A DNA stretch of 9,823 bases, taken from positions 1-9,823 of the forward strand of contig NZ_JOAN01000040.1 of the NCBI RefSeq assembly GCF_000718555.1. The letters run 5' to 3'. Position 1 is the stretch's first letter, and each line of letters opens with the position of its first letter. The notes under the pieces were generated by a model. The model was not told where the DNA came from, did no database searches, and saw only the letters and a program-made list of their open reading frames with translations. Below are positions 1-9,203 of this stretch, in pieces. This DNA comes from Micromonospora chokoriensis. GTDB taxonomy: Bacteria > Actinomycetota > Actinomycetes > Mycobacteriales > Micromonosporaceae. The translations under genes and the position numbers were made by a program.

Positions 1-112
1 GGCGGGCCCCCGCCCCCGTCGGGGTTACGACTCGTGTGGGGGTGCCGCCGTCGGTGGGTTTTGATCTTGGTGGTTCTCGGTCAGCGGTTGGTGACCGTGG
101 TTGTGTGGCGGG

Positions 113-766
113 TTACCAGCCTCTGGCTTTCCATTGGGGGAGGGCGGGGCGTTCTGCGCCGAGGGTGCTGTCCTTGCCGTGGCCCGGGTAGAACCAGGTG
201 TCGTCCGGTAGTTGGTCGAACAGCTTGTGCTCGACGTCACCGATCAGCGCGGCGAAGCGCTCCGGGTCCTTGTCGGTGTTACCTACGCCACCCGGAAAAA
301 GGCTGTCGCCAGTGAAGAGGTGCGGGGTGCCGGCGGGGTCGCGGTAGAGCAACGCGATCGACCCCGGAGTGTGCCCCTTGATGTGGATGACCTCCAGCGC
401 GCAGTCGCCGACCGCCACGGTGTCACCGTCGGCCAGACGCTCCGCCTCGATCGGCAGCCCCGCCGCGTCGTCGGCGTGCACCAGCGCGCGGGCGCCGGTC
501 TTGGCGACGACCTCCTCCAGCGCCACCCAGTGATCCATGTGCTGGTGGGTCGTCACCACGGCGGTGAGCCCGCCGTCGCCGATGAGGTCCAGCAGGCGAG
601 GTGCCTCGTTGGCGGCGTCGATCAGCACCTGGTCACCGGTGCCCGTGCAGCGCAGCAGGTAGGCGTTGTTGTCCATCGGGCCCACCGACAGCTTGCTGAT
701 GGTCAGCCCGTCCAGCTCCCGTACCGCCGGCGCGCCGCCGTGGGTGACGTCTCCGCTGTATGTCAT
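113..766 (-). CDS. MBL-fold metallo-hydrolase (glyoxalase II-like)
   Basis: A 217-residue cytoplasmic metallo-beta-lactamase-fold hydrolase, a usual size for a single-domain member. The metal-binding residues are all present: H74-Q-H76-M-D78-H79, then H132 in GHTPG, D154 in FTGDSLF, and H196 in PGHG. This set predicts a binuclear metal site and thioester or ester hydrolysis of the glyoxalase II kind; the real substrate cannot be read from sequence. The start is ATG at 764-766 (MTYSGDV), 7 nt after the stop of the upstream gene. The frame stays open to 841, but that would overlap the upstream gene by about 70 nt with a low-complexity Pro/Ser-rich leader. There is no strong Shine-Dalgarno, so translation probably depends on coupling to the upstream gene. 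Pairing with a mycothiol-dependent family protein suggests thiol-conjugate or thioester metabolism (inference). Confidence 0.9.
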   Translation of the reverse strand: MTYSGDVTHGGAPAVRELDGLTISKLSVGPMDNNAYLLRCTGTGDQVLIDAANEAPRLLDLIGDGGLTAVVTTHQHMDHWVALEEVVAKTGARALVHADDAAGLPIEAERLADGDTVAVGDCALEVIHIKGHTPGSIALLYRDPAGTPHLFTGDSLFPGGVGNTDKDPERFAALIGDVEHKLFDQLPDDTWFYPGHGKDSTLGAERPALPQWKARGW

Positions 767-773
767 GACGTTT

Positions 774-1490
774 CTATATCCATTCCGGTGGAGTAGGCAG
801 GGGACCGTCGGGGGTGACGGAGAGCGGGGCGCCGTCGGCACGGCCGATCAGCCAGGCGGCGAGGTCGGGGGCGGGACCGGTGACGACCGGGGCGCCGTCG
901 CGGTCACCGATCACTACCTCGTGTTCGGTGCCGTCGAGGCGTAGCACCATCGACGGCGGCGTCGGACCGGTGGCGTGATGGCTGGCCGCCTCGCGCAGCA
1001 GTCGGTGGGCGAACGTCTCCGACCAGTCCGCGGCCCGGTAGTCGGCGGCCAGATCGAGGTGGTGCACCTCAATCTCCCGCAAACGGCCCCAGACGAGCAG
1101 CACGGCCGGCCACGGGCCCAGACGCGCCTGTACCGTCGCCGCCCAGGCATCGGCCGGCATCGCCGCGACCGCCTCGGCGAAGAGGTCCGCGGTGCGCCGC
1201 AGGTCGTCCAGCTGCTCGGCAGGCGGCCGGCTCGAACCGGCTTCGATGTCCGCCGCGCGAGCCTCCAGTGAGGCGTACATCGGCAGCGCCTCTCCGGTGC
1301 GGGCCGCGGTGAGCAGGTTGACGAAGCCGTCGGCGTTGCGCGCCAGATGCGCCAGCACATGGCCGCGCGTCCAGCCCGGCAGCAGCGACGCGGCGGCCAG
1401 GTCCGCGGCGTCGAAAGACGCGGCGGTACGCAGTAGTCGGCTGGTGGCCGCGTCCACCTCGCCCATCAGCAGCAGCGGATCCGTGGTCAC
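774..1490 (-). CDS. Maleylpyruvate isomerase family (mycothiol-dependent/DinB-like) protein
   Basis: A 238-residue protein with an MDMPI_N/DinB-type four-helix domain at about residues 8-155 and a smaller C-terminal domain at about 175-230. The N-terminal signature LPGWTRGHVLAHLARNADG (37-55) is typical of the family. H48, E139 and H143 (REIEVHHLDL region) match the spacing of the metal ligands H52, E144 and H148 known from Corynebacterium maleylpyruvate isomerase, so metal binding is likely. Family members use mycothiol as cofactor or act on mycothiol-linked substrates, but most genomic copies have no proven substrate. No aromatic-catabolism genes lie nearby, so true maleylpyruvate isomerisation is doubtful. 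The start is GTG at 1488-1490; an in-frame ATG at 1464-1466 is the alternative. A -10-like TAGGGT ends 6 nt before the GTG, which favours a leaderless GTG start. First gene of a two-gene unit with the MBL hydrolase. Confidence 0.88.
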   Translation of the reverse strand: MTTDPLLLMGEVDAATSRLLRTAASFDAADLAAASLLPGWTRGHVLAHLARNADGFVNLLTAARTGEALPMYASLEARAADIEAGSSRPPAEQLDDLRRTADLFAEAVAAMPADAWAATVQARLGPWPAVLLVWGRLREIEVHHLDLAADYRAADWSETFAHRLLREAASHHATGPTPPSMVLRLDGTEHEVVIGDRDGAPVVTGPAPDLAAWLIGRADGAPLSVTPDGPLPTPPEWI

Positions 1491-1496
1491 CCGTCG

Positions 1497-1502
1497 ACCC
1501 TA
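1497..1502 (-). promoter_or_regulatory. Leaderless -10 element for the isomerase/MBL unit
   Basis: On the minus strand the sequence reads TAGGGT, then CGACGG, then the GTG start at 1490. TAnnnT followed by 6-7 nt and then ATG/GTG is the usual layout of leaderless actinobacterial promoters. No clear -35 was seen. The call supports the GTG start of the isomerase gene and transcription of both genes from here. Confidence 0.5.
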
Positions 1503-1538
1503 GCGGTCCACCGCCCGCGCCGTCGCCGGGGAAATCGC

Positions 1539-1567
1539 TTTCGGCGCGTCGGCGTGCGACCTAACGT
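1539..1567 (+). promoter_or_regulatory. Weak candidate promoter for rsgA
   Basis: TTTCGG at 1539-1544 and TAACGT at 1562-1567 are separated by 17 nt. This is a plausible sigma-70 type pair for the rightward rsgA gene, but the -35 match is poor and chance matches of this quality are common. It would give a leader of about 95 nt that includes the short open frame at 1612-1662. Confidence 0.25.
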
Positions 1568-1611
1568 CAGCGACAGACGCGGCACCGGGACATCGGACGG
1601 AGGTGGTGATC

Positions 1612-1662
1612 ATGCCGGACGTGGCACGCGTGTTCCGCCATCACCAGCTTCGACACCGATGA
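1612..1662 (+). CDS. Possible 16-aa leader peptide upstream of rsgA
   Basis: ATG at 1612 opens a 16-codon frame (MPDVARVFRHHQLRHR) ending with TGA at 1660-1662. A strong Shine-Dalgarno GGAGGTG (1599-1605) stands 6 nt before the ATG, better than that of rsgA itself. The stop codon overlaps the first bases of the rsgA ribosome binding site (1661-1666), and rsgA starts 7 nt after the stop. This layout is what translational coupling or a regulatory uORF looks like. The peptide has seven His/Arg residues in its last eight positions apart from Gln-Leu. There is no similarity evidence; it could also be a degenerate remnant of a former upstream gene. Confidence 0.35.
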   Translation: MPDVARVFRHHQLRHR

Positions 1663-1666
1663 GGAT
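1661..1666 (+). promoter_or_regulatory. rsgA ribosome binding site overlapping uORF stop
   Basis: GAGGAT lies 3 nt before the ATG at 1670. It is a close-spaced, moderate Shine-Dalgarno and shares bases 1661-1662 with the TGA of the preceding short frame. Ribosomes terminating on the short frame would therefore sit on this site. Confidence 0.5.
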
Positions 1667-1669
1667 GCC

Positions 1670-2740
1670 ATGACGATCGATCTGACCGCCCTCGGCTGGG
1701 ACGCCGAACGGGCGGCCTACGCCGCGCGACGCGGCGAGCACCAGCCGGGTCGGGTGGCCCGGGTGGACCGGGGAGTCTGCACGGTGCTCACCGCGACCGG
1801 CCCGGTCCGGGCCAGCCTGGGTGGGACGGTACTGGCCGTCGCCGCCCGAGACCCGTCCGCGCTGCCCTGCGCCGGGGACTGGGTGCTGCTCACTTACTGG
1901 CCGGACCGCCGGGTCACCGTGGCGGCGGTGCTGCCGCGACGCGGCGCACTGATCCGGCGTACCGCCGGCAAGGACGCCAGCGGCCAGGTGCTGGCCGCCA
2001 ACCTCGACGCCGCCGCGGTGGTGGAGCCGGTGCACCCCGAGCCGGACGTGGGCCGCATCGAGCGGCTGCTCTCCCTGGCCCACGAGTCCGGCGCCCGGCC
2101 ACTTGTCGTGCTGACGAAGGTCGATCTCGCGGCCGACCCGACCGCGCTGGCCCGCCAGTTGGCGGCGGTCGCCCCCGGGGTGCCGGTGTTTCCGGTCAGC
2201 GCCGAACGTGGCCTCGGGCTGGACCCGCTGCGCGCCGAGGTGGCGCCCGGGCGCACGCTCGGCCTGCTCGGGCCTTCCGGTGCCGGCAAGTCGAGCCTCG
2301 TCAACGCCCTCGTCGGGGCCGTGATGATGCCCACCCAGGAGATCCGGCGCGTCGACGGCAAGGGTCGGCACACCACCACCTGGCGGGCCCTCGTACCGAT
2401 CCCCGGTGGCGGTGCGGTGATCGACACGCCCGGCGTGCGGGCGGTCGGCCTGTTGGACGGTGCCGCCGGGCTCGACCGGGCGTTCGCCGACATCACCGGG
2501 CTGGCCGAGGGCTGTCGCTACGCCGACTGCGGCCACGACGGCGAGCCCGCCTGCGCGGTCCGGGAGGCGCTGCACGCCGGCGAACTCTCCACCCGGCGGT
2601 GGGAGAGCTGGCGGCGGCTACAGGGGGAGATCTCCCACGAGAGCCGACGGCGGGAGGCCCGGGCGGCGGCGGAGCGGCGTGGCGGGTGGCGTTCGGCCCG
2701 GCGTCGGGCCGCGCGTCCGCCGACGCCCGGAGGCTACTGA
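1670..2740 (+). CDS. rsgA: Circularly permuted ribosome-dependent GTPase, RsgA family
   Basis: A 356-residue GTPase of the RsgA (YjeQ/YloQ) family, which binds the 30S subunit late in its maturation and hydrolyses GTP. An OB-fold region (about 28-90) precedes a circularly permuted G domain with motifs in the order G4 TKVD (149-152), G5 SA (177-178), G1 GPSGAGKSS (201-209), G2 GRHTTT (232-237) and G3 DTPG (252-255). A C-terminal zinc site follows with C282, C287, H289 and C295. The tail after about 320 is very Arg-rich, consistent with RNA contact. The N-terminus with a GWD motif (9-11) resembles a second actinobacterial RsgA-like subgroup rather than the copy often found near aroA, so this may be a paralog (from memory of the family, not searched). 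The GTPase call is firm, the housekeeping role less so. Length is normal and all key residues are present. Confidence 0.92.
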   Translation: MTIDLTALGWDAERAAYAARRGEHQPGRVARVDRGVCTVLTATGPVRASLGGTVLAVAARDPSALPCAGDWVLLTYWPDRRVTVAAVLPRRGALIRRTAGKDASGQVLAANLDAAAVVEPVHPEPDVGRIERLLSLAHESGARPLVVLTKVDLAADPTALARQLAAVAPGVPVFPVSAERGLGLDPLRAEVAPGRTLGLLGPSGAGKSSLVNALVGAVMMPTQEIRRVDGKGRHTTTWRALVPIPGGGAVIDTPGVRAVGLLDGAAGLDRAFADITGLAEGCRYADCGHDGEPACAVREALHAGELSTRRWESWRRLQGEISHESRRREARAAAERRGGWRSARRRAARPPTPGGY

Positions 2741-2796
2741 CGCGGCGGGTGACTGCGCTTGCGGGCGGGCCGCGCGCGGCGCTGCTCGGGCGGCCT

Positions 2797-2840
2797 GTGC
2801 GCGGGCTCGCGGGCGGGCGTGCGCGGGCTCGCGGGCGGGG
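2797..2840 (+). repeat. Two tandem 22-bp GC-rich repeats
   Basis: Units 2797-2818 and 2819-2840 are identical except for the last base and begin GTGCGCGGGCTCGCGGG. They lie between rsgA and uvrA, upstream of the uvrA promoter. No function is evident; slippage in GC-rich spacer DNA would explain them. Confidence 0.7.
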
Positions 2841-2883
2841 CGGCCGACCGTGCTGAGCTGGGGGAATGTGCGGGCGAGGGAAA

Positions 2884-2906
2884 CTGTCATACCTCGGGGC
2901 TAGAGT
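2884..2906 (+). promoter_or_regulatory. PafBC-type DNA-damage promoter of uvrA
   Basis: cTGTCAtac (2884-2892), then exactly 8 nt, then TAGAGT (2901-2906). This fits the mycobacterial RecA-NDp/PafBC consensus tTGTCRgtg-N8-TAnnnT at the TGTCR core, the spacing and the -10; the three gtg positions do not match. The predicted transcript starts near 2913 and has a leader of about 89 nt before the uvrA GTG. uvrA is a known member of this regulon in mycobacteria. Confidence 0.65.
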
Positions 2907-2986
2907 TGCCGAGGCGTGTTTTCCGCGCCCGCACGACCGCTCAATATCACCCAGAGCGGGACAGATACTTCGCTTCGTCTTCTCCC

Positions 2987-2991
2987 GGGAG
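2987..2991 (+). promoter_or_regulatory. Ribosome binding site deciding the uvrA start
   Basis: GGGAG stands 10 nt before the GTG at 3002. Together with the conserved N-terminus ([15 protein letters not shown]) it places the start here rather than at 2759, where the frame first opens. Confidence 0.6.
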
Positions 2992-3001
2992 TACACGCAC
3001 C

Positions 3002-5947
<2,946 letters not shown>

Positions 5948-5966
5948 CGTCTCTGTGCGTGGTCGT

Positions 5967-6003
5967 GGGGTGGGGCGGGTCGGATGACGATCCGCCCCAC
6001 CCC
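5967..6003 (+). terminator. Hairpin terminator after uvrA
   Basis: A perfect 12-bp stem (5967-5978 with 5992-6003, GGGGTGGGGCGG and its complement) extends inward by four more pairs, one of them G-U, around a 5-nt loop (5983-5987). It is followed by ATTT only, so the U-tract is short, as is common in high-GC actinobacteria. It starts 20 nt after the uvrA stop and separates uvrA from the Rieske gene. Confidence 0.85.
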
Positions 6004-6110
6004 ATTTGCCGGGTCGAGCGGATGCCGCGATGAACCATCCGGCACAGTTGCCCGTGTGGAGAAGTGTGGCCGGCTATCGACCGGCGCAGCGGGCTAGAGA
6101 GAGGCGAGGC

Positions 6111-6599
6111 ATGAGTGACGATCAGGCGCTGACCGGACCGGGTACGCAGACACGTCGTACCCTGCTCACCGGCGTCGGGGCGGTCGGCGCGGCCGTCGTC
6201 TTGGCTGCCTGCGGCAGTGACGACGGCGACGGCAGCGGCACCAGCGCACCCACAAGTGGTGGCCCCGCCGTGCCCAGCACCGGCGACGCGGGCGGCGGCG
6301 CCCGGCAGAATGCCCAGTCGCTGGCCACCACCGCCGACATCCCGGTCGGCGGCGGCAAGGTCCTCGCCGCCCAGGGCGTGGTCATCACCCAGCCCACGGC
6401 CGGCCAGTTCAAGGGCTTCAGCCCGATCTGTACGCACCAGAACTGCCCGGTGACGAACGTCGACGGCGGCACCATCAACTGCACCTGCCACAACAGCAAG
6501 TTCTCCATCGAAGACGGCTCGGTGAAGGCCGGCCCGGCTACCAAGCCGCTGCCGCCCAAGGAAATCAAGGTCACCGGCGACCAGATCTCGCTGGCCTGA
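6111..6599 (+). CDS. Tat-exported Rieske (2Fe-2S) lipoprotein
   Basis: A 162-residue small Rieske protein. The N-terminus has a twin-arginine pair (R15-R16, TRRTLL), a hydrophobic segment (17-33) and a lipobox LAAC with the lipidated C34, so it should be folded with its cluster, exported by Tat and anchored on the outer face of the membrane. A Gly/Ser/Asp-rich linker (35-65) leads to the Rieske domain. Box 1 is C107-T-H109-Q-N-C112 and box 2 is C124-T-C126-H127: C107, H109, C124 and H127 would hold the cluster, and C112-C126 would form the disulfide seen in high-potential Rieske proteins. Electron partners are unknown; no oxidase or cytochrome gene is in the window. The ATG at 6111 follows GAGAGAGG (6097-6104) at 6 nt; upstream in-frame starts lack this. 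Such a gene near uvrA/uvrC recurs in actinobacteria (recalled, not searched). Confidence 0.93.
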   Translation: MSDDQALTGPGTQTRRTLLTGVGAVGAAVVLAACGSDDGDGSGTSAPTSGGPAVPSTGDAGGGARQNAQSLATTADIPVGGGKVLAAQGVVITQPTAGQFKGFSPICTHQNCPVTNVDGGTINCTCHNSKFSIEDGSVKAGPATKPLPPKEIKVTGDQISLA

Positions 6600-6655
6600 C
6601 CCGCGTTGGCCTGACCGGCGCTGGCCTGGCAGCCGGTCCGGCGCTGGTCTGAGCG
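6588..6655 (+). repeat. Degenerate 15-bp repeats across the Rieske stop codon
   Basis: Units 6588-6602, 6603-6617 and 6618-6632 share the core gcgYTGGCCTG, with about 12 of 15 identical between neighbours. A fourth related unit lies at 6641-6655 (gcgctggtctg). The first unit contains the last codons and TGA stop of the Rieske gene, so the array seems to have grown from the gene end into the spacer. Confidence 0.6.
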
Positions 6656-6704
6656 TCGGCCCGGCTGCCTCCGCGCTGGTCCGGTCGCCGGTCCGGCGCT
6701 GCAA

Positions 6705-6779
6705 GATCGACTCGCGTTCCCGGAAGCCGGGGTGTCTGCGGTCTGTCGACACCTCGGCTTCCGGGAAGCCGAGTGGATC
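6705..6779. repeat. 75-bp GATC-bounded palindromic element, copy A
   Basis: Two 32-nt arms (6705-6736 and 6748-6779) are inverted repeats with 28 of 32 positions matching, around an 11-nt centre. The core TTCCCGGAAGCCG is perfect in both arms and both ends are GATC. There is no T-tract, so it is not a standard terminator, though it may slow read-through from the Rieske gene. It ends 16 bp before the uvrC damage promoter. Copy C at 9204-9278 has the same length, arm size and centre size. Confidence 0.85.
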
Positions 6780-6795
6780 ACGCGCCTGCGGTGGG

Positions 6796-6818
6796 CTGTC
6801 GGTGCTGCGGACTAGGCT
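6796..6818 (+). promoter_or_regulatory. PafBC-type damage promoter of uvrC, leaderless
   Basis: cTGTCGGTG (6796-6804), exactly 8 nt, then TAGGCT (6813-6818). Eight of nine bases of the RecA-NDp/PafBC consensus tTGTCRgtg match, with perfect N8 spacing and a TAnnnT -10. The GTG start of uvrC begins 8 nt after the -10, at the expected +1, so the mRNA should have no leader. No Shine-Dalgarno is present, which agrees. Confidence 0.78.
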
Positions 6819-6825
6819 TGCTGGC

Positions 6826-8814
6826 GTGGCTGACCCCTCGACCTACCGCCCCGCACCCGGCACCATCCCGGAGCTACCAGGGGTCTACCGCTTCCGCGAC
6901 GGCACCGGCCGGGTGATCTACGTCGGCAAGGCGAGAAATCTGCGCAGCCGGCTCAACTCCTACTTCGGCGACGTCTGGAACCTGCACGAGCGCACCCGGC
7001 AAATGGTCACCACCGCCGAGTCGGTGGACTGGATCACCGTCGGCACCGAGGTCGAGGCGCTCCAGCAGGAGTTCACCTGGATCAAGCAGTACGACCCCCG
7101 GTTCAACGTCCGCTACCGCGACGACAAGTCGTACCCCTATCTGGCCGTCACCCTCAACGAGGAGTACCCACGGCTACAGGTGATGCGCGGCGCCAAGCGT
7201 AAGGGCGTGCGCTACTTCGGCCCGTACTCGCACGCCTGGGCCATCCGCGAGACCCTCGACCTGCTGCTGCGGGTCTTCCCCGCGCGCACGTGCTCCGCCG
7301 GGGTGTTCAAGCGGGCCGGCCAGGTCGGTCGTCCCTGCCTGCTGGGCTACATCGGCAAGTGCTCGGCGCCGTGCGTCGGCACCGTCTCCGTCGACGAACA
7401 CCGGGCCATCGTCGACGGGTTCTGCGACTTCATGGCCGGGCGCACCGACACCATGGTCCGCAAGATCGAACGTGAGATGACCGAGGCCAGCGAGCAGTTG
7501 GAGTTCGAGCGGGCCGCCCGGCTGCGCGACGACGTGGCCGCCCTGCGCCGGGCCATGGAGAAGCAGACCGTGGTGCTCGGCGACGGCACCGACGCCGACG
7601 TCGTCGCATTCGCCGACGACCCGCTCGAGGCGGCCGTGCAGGTCTTCCATGTCCGCGACGGCCGGGTCCGTGGCCAGCGCGGCTGGGTGGTGGAGAAGAC
7701 CGAGGACCTGACCACCGGCGACCTCGTGCACCACTTCTGCACTCAGGTATACGGCGGTGAGCACGGCGAGAGCGACGTTCCTCGGGAGCTGCTGGTGCCC
7801 GAGCTGCCCGCCGACGCCGACGCCCTGGCCGAATGGCTCTCCGACCACCGGGGCAGTCGGGTGTCGCTGCGGGTGCCGCAGCGTGGTGACAAGCGCTCAC
7901 TGATGGAGACGGTGGAACGCAACGCCAAGGACGCGTTGGCCCGGCACAAGCTGAAGCGTTCCGGTGATCTGACCACCCGGGGCAAAGCACTGGACGAGAT
8001 CAGCGAGGCGCTGGGCATGAGCGCCCCGCCGCTGCGCATCGAGTGTTTCGACATCTCTCAGATCCAGGGCACCGATGTGGTCGCCAGCATGGTGGTCTTC
8101 GAGGACGGGCTGCCCCGCAAGAGCGAATACCGGCGGTTCATCGTGCGGGGTGCCACCGACGACCTCTCCGCGATGTCCGAGGTGCTCCGGCGTCGATTCG
8201 CCCGCTACCTGGACGCCCGGGCCGAGACCGGCGAGGTGGGCGTGGAGTCGGCCGACGATCCCGTCGCCCCGGCAGGCGCCGTCGACCCGCAGGTCGGTGT
8301 GCTGATCGACCCGACCACCGGCCGGCCGCGGAAATTCGCGTACCCGCCGCAGTTGGTGGTCGTCGACGGCGGTGCCCCCCAGGTCGCGGCCGCCCAGCAG
8401 GCCCTCACCGATCTGGGCATCGATGACGTGGCCCTGTGCGGGCTGGCCAAGCGGCTGGAGGAGGTGTGGCTCCCGGACGACGAGTTCCCGGTCATCCTGC
8501 CGCGCACCTCGGAGGGCCTCTACCTGCTGCAACGGGTACGCGACGAGGCGCACCGGTTCGCGATCACCTTCCATCGGCAGCGCCGCTCCAAGCGGATGAC
8601 CGAATCGGCACTGGACCACGTGCCCGGCCTGGGAGAGGTGCGGCGCAAGGCCCTGCTGAGGCACTTCGGTTCGCTCAAGCGACTCTCGGCCGCAACAGTC
8701 GAAGAGATCACCGAGGTGCCGGGAGTGGGTCGGCGTACCGCCGAGGCGATCCTGGCCGCTCTCGACAAAGACACGAAGGCTGACGACGGCGCGGAGGCGA
8801 AGCCCAGCACCTGA
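6826..8814 (+). CDS. uvrC: Excinuclease ABC subunit UvrC
   Basis: A 662-residue UvrC, the nuclease that cuts both sides of the lesion in the UvrB-DNA complex. The N-terminal GIY-YIG domain (about 12-95) has GVYRF (19-23) and [11 protein letters not shown] (32-42) and makes the 3' incision. A UVR domain (about 210-245) binds UvrB. The RNase H-like domain makes the 5' incision with the triad D409 (ECFDIS), D514 (VVVDGG) and H576 (RDEAHRF). Tandem helix-hairpin-helix motifs (about 596-646) bind DNA. The D409-D514 spacing is 105 residues against 67 in E. coli (D399-D466), owing to a linker at about 465-505. The GTG at 6826 is chosen because the -10 lies 7 nt upstream and homologs begin near here; an upstream in-frame codon at 6802 falls inside the promoter. 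Own transcription unit. Confidence 0.98.
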   Translation: MADPSTYRPAPGTIPELPGVYRFRDGTGRVIYVGKARNLRSRLNSYFGDVWNLHERTRQMVTTAESVDWITVGTEVEALQQEFTWIKQYDPRFNVRYRDDKSYPYLAVTLNEEYPRLQVMRGAKRKGVRYFGPYSHAWAIRETLDLLLRVFPARTCSAGVFKRAGQVGRPCLLGYIGKCSAPCVGTVSVDEHRAIVDGFCDFMAGRTDTMVRKIEREMTEASEQLEFERAARLRDDVAALRRAMEKQTVVLGDGTDADVVAFADDPLEAAVQVFHVRDGRVRGQRGWVVEKTEDLTTGDLVHHFCTQVYGGEHGESDVPRELLVPELPADADALAEWLSDHRGSRVSLRVPQRGDKRSLMETVERNAKDALARHKLKRSGDLTTRGKALDEISEALGMSAPPLRIECFDISQIQGTDVVASMVVFEDGLPRKSEYRRFIVRGATDDLSAMSEVLRRRFARYLDARAETGEVGVESADDPVAPAGAVDPQVGVLIDPTTGRPRKFAYPPQLVVVDGGAPQVAAAQQALTDLGIDDVALCGLAKRLEEVWLPDDEFPVILPRTSEGLYLLQRVRDEAHRFAITFHRQRRSKRMTESALDHVPGLGEVRRKALLRHFGSLKRLSAATVEEITEVPGVGRRTAEAILAALDKDTKADDGAEAKPST

Positions 8815-8831
8815 GCGCCCACGCTCACCTC

Positions 8832-8931
8832 GCGGTGGTCAGTCGTGCCCTGCGGTGGTCAGTCGTGCCCTGCGGTGATCAGTCGTGCCCTGCGGTGGTC
8901 AGTCGTGCCCTGCAGTGGTCGGTCGCTCTCC
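8832..8931 (+). repeat. 20-bp tandem repeat array, 4 full units plus 1 decayed
   Basis: The unit gcggtggtcagtcgtgccct occurs at 8832, 8852, 8872 (one change, G to A) and 8892. The fifth unit at 8912-8931 is degenerate (gcagtggtcggtcgc...). Units are head to tail with no spacers. The array starts 18 nt after the uvrC stop. The period is not a multiple of three and no gene covers it; it is a minisatellite-like array. Confidence 0.93.
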
Positions 8932-8936
8932 CGCGT

Positions 8937-9009
8937 GATCGTGCTCAATCACTGATGTAGTGGCCTCGTCCGCGCAGTGAGGGGCCTCTTTCCTGGATCG
9001 AGCACGATC
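8937..9009. repeat. 73-bp GATC-bounded palindrome, diverged copy B
   Basis: GATCGTGCTC (8937-8946) is perfectly inverted as GAGCACGATC (9000-9009), and pairing continues with gaps inward: 21 of 32 arm positions match, including an inner GGCCTC/GAGGGGCC pairing. Length and GATC ends resemble copies A and C, but the arm sequence differs, so membership in the same family is tentative. Confidence 0.65.
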
Positions 9010-9038
9010 TTGGAGGGGTTCGGTGCTCGTTGGGGCCA

Positions 9039-9095
9039 GTGCGCGGTCCGGTGCACGGGCCGATACGCGGTCCTGCCTGGTGCGCGGTCCGGTGC
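9039..9095 (+). repeat. 16-bp direct repeat pair
   Basis: GTGCGCGGTCCGGTGC occurs at 9039-9054 and again at 9080-9095, 41 bp apart. A partial copy (acgcggtcctgcc) lies between them. No function is evident. Confidence 0.75.
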
Positions 9096-9203
9096 TCGGT
9101 GCTCGCCGGCCGGCTGTCCGGTTTGGCGGCTTGCGGGGGGAGCTCGGTTGCGCTGGCCCCGGGGTCGGACTGGTCTGTGGGCGCAATCGGCCCAGATGGG
9201 CAT

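Noticed and set aside
1..112. Possible terminator or gene end at the left edge
   Set aside because: Only a short CCCC-GTC-GGGG hairpin (14-24) without a T-tract; too weak to call, and no gene is visible.
1610..2575. 321-codon open frame antisense to rsgA
   Set aside because: Arg/Gly/Pro/His-rich shadow of an intact GTPase gene.
2759..3001. 81-codon N-terminal extension of uvrA in the same open frame
   Set aside because: It is low-complexity, spans the tandem repeats and the damage promoter, and has no counterpart in UvrA; the GTG at 3002 has a ribosome site and the conserved N-terminus.
2741..3001. LexA/SOS box upstream of uvrA (and uvrC)
   Set aside because: No GAAC-N4-GTTC-like palindrome was seen in either upstream region; the PafBC-type motif explains damage control instead.
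6705..6779. Intrinsic terminator of the Rieske gene
   Set aside because: The hairpin is strong but far (105 nt) from the stop, has no T-tract, and has a same-geometry copy elsewhere, so a repetitive element is the better reading.
8832..8931. CRISPR-like array
   Set aside because: 20-bp units are directly adjacent with no spacers, and no cas genes are nearby.
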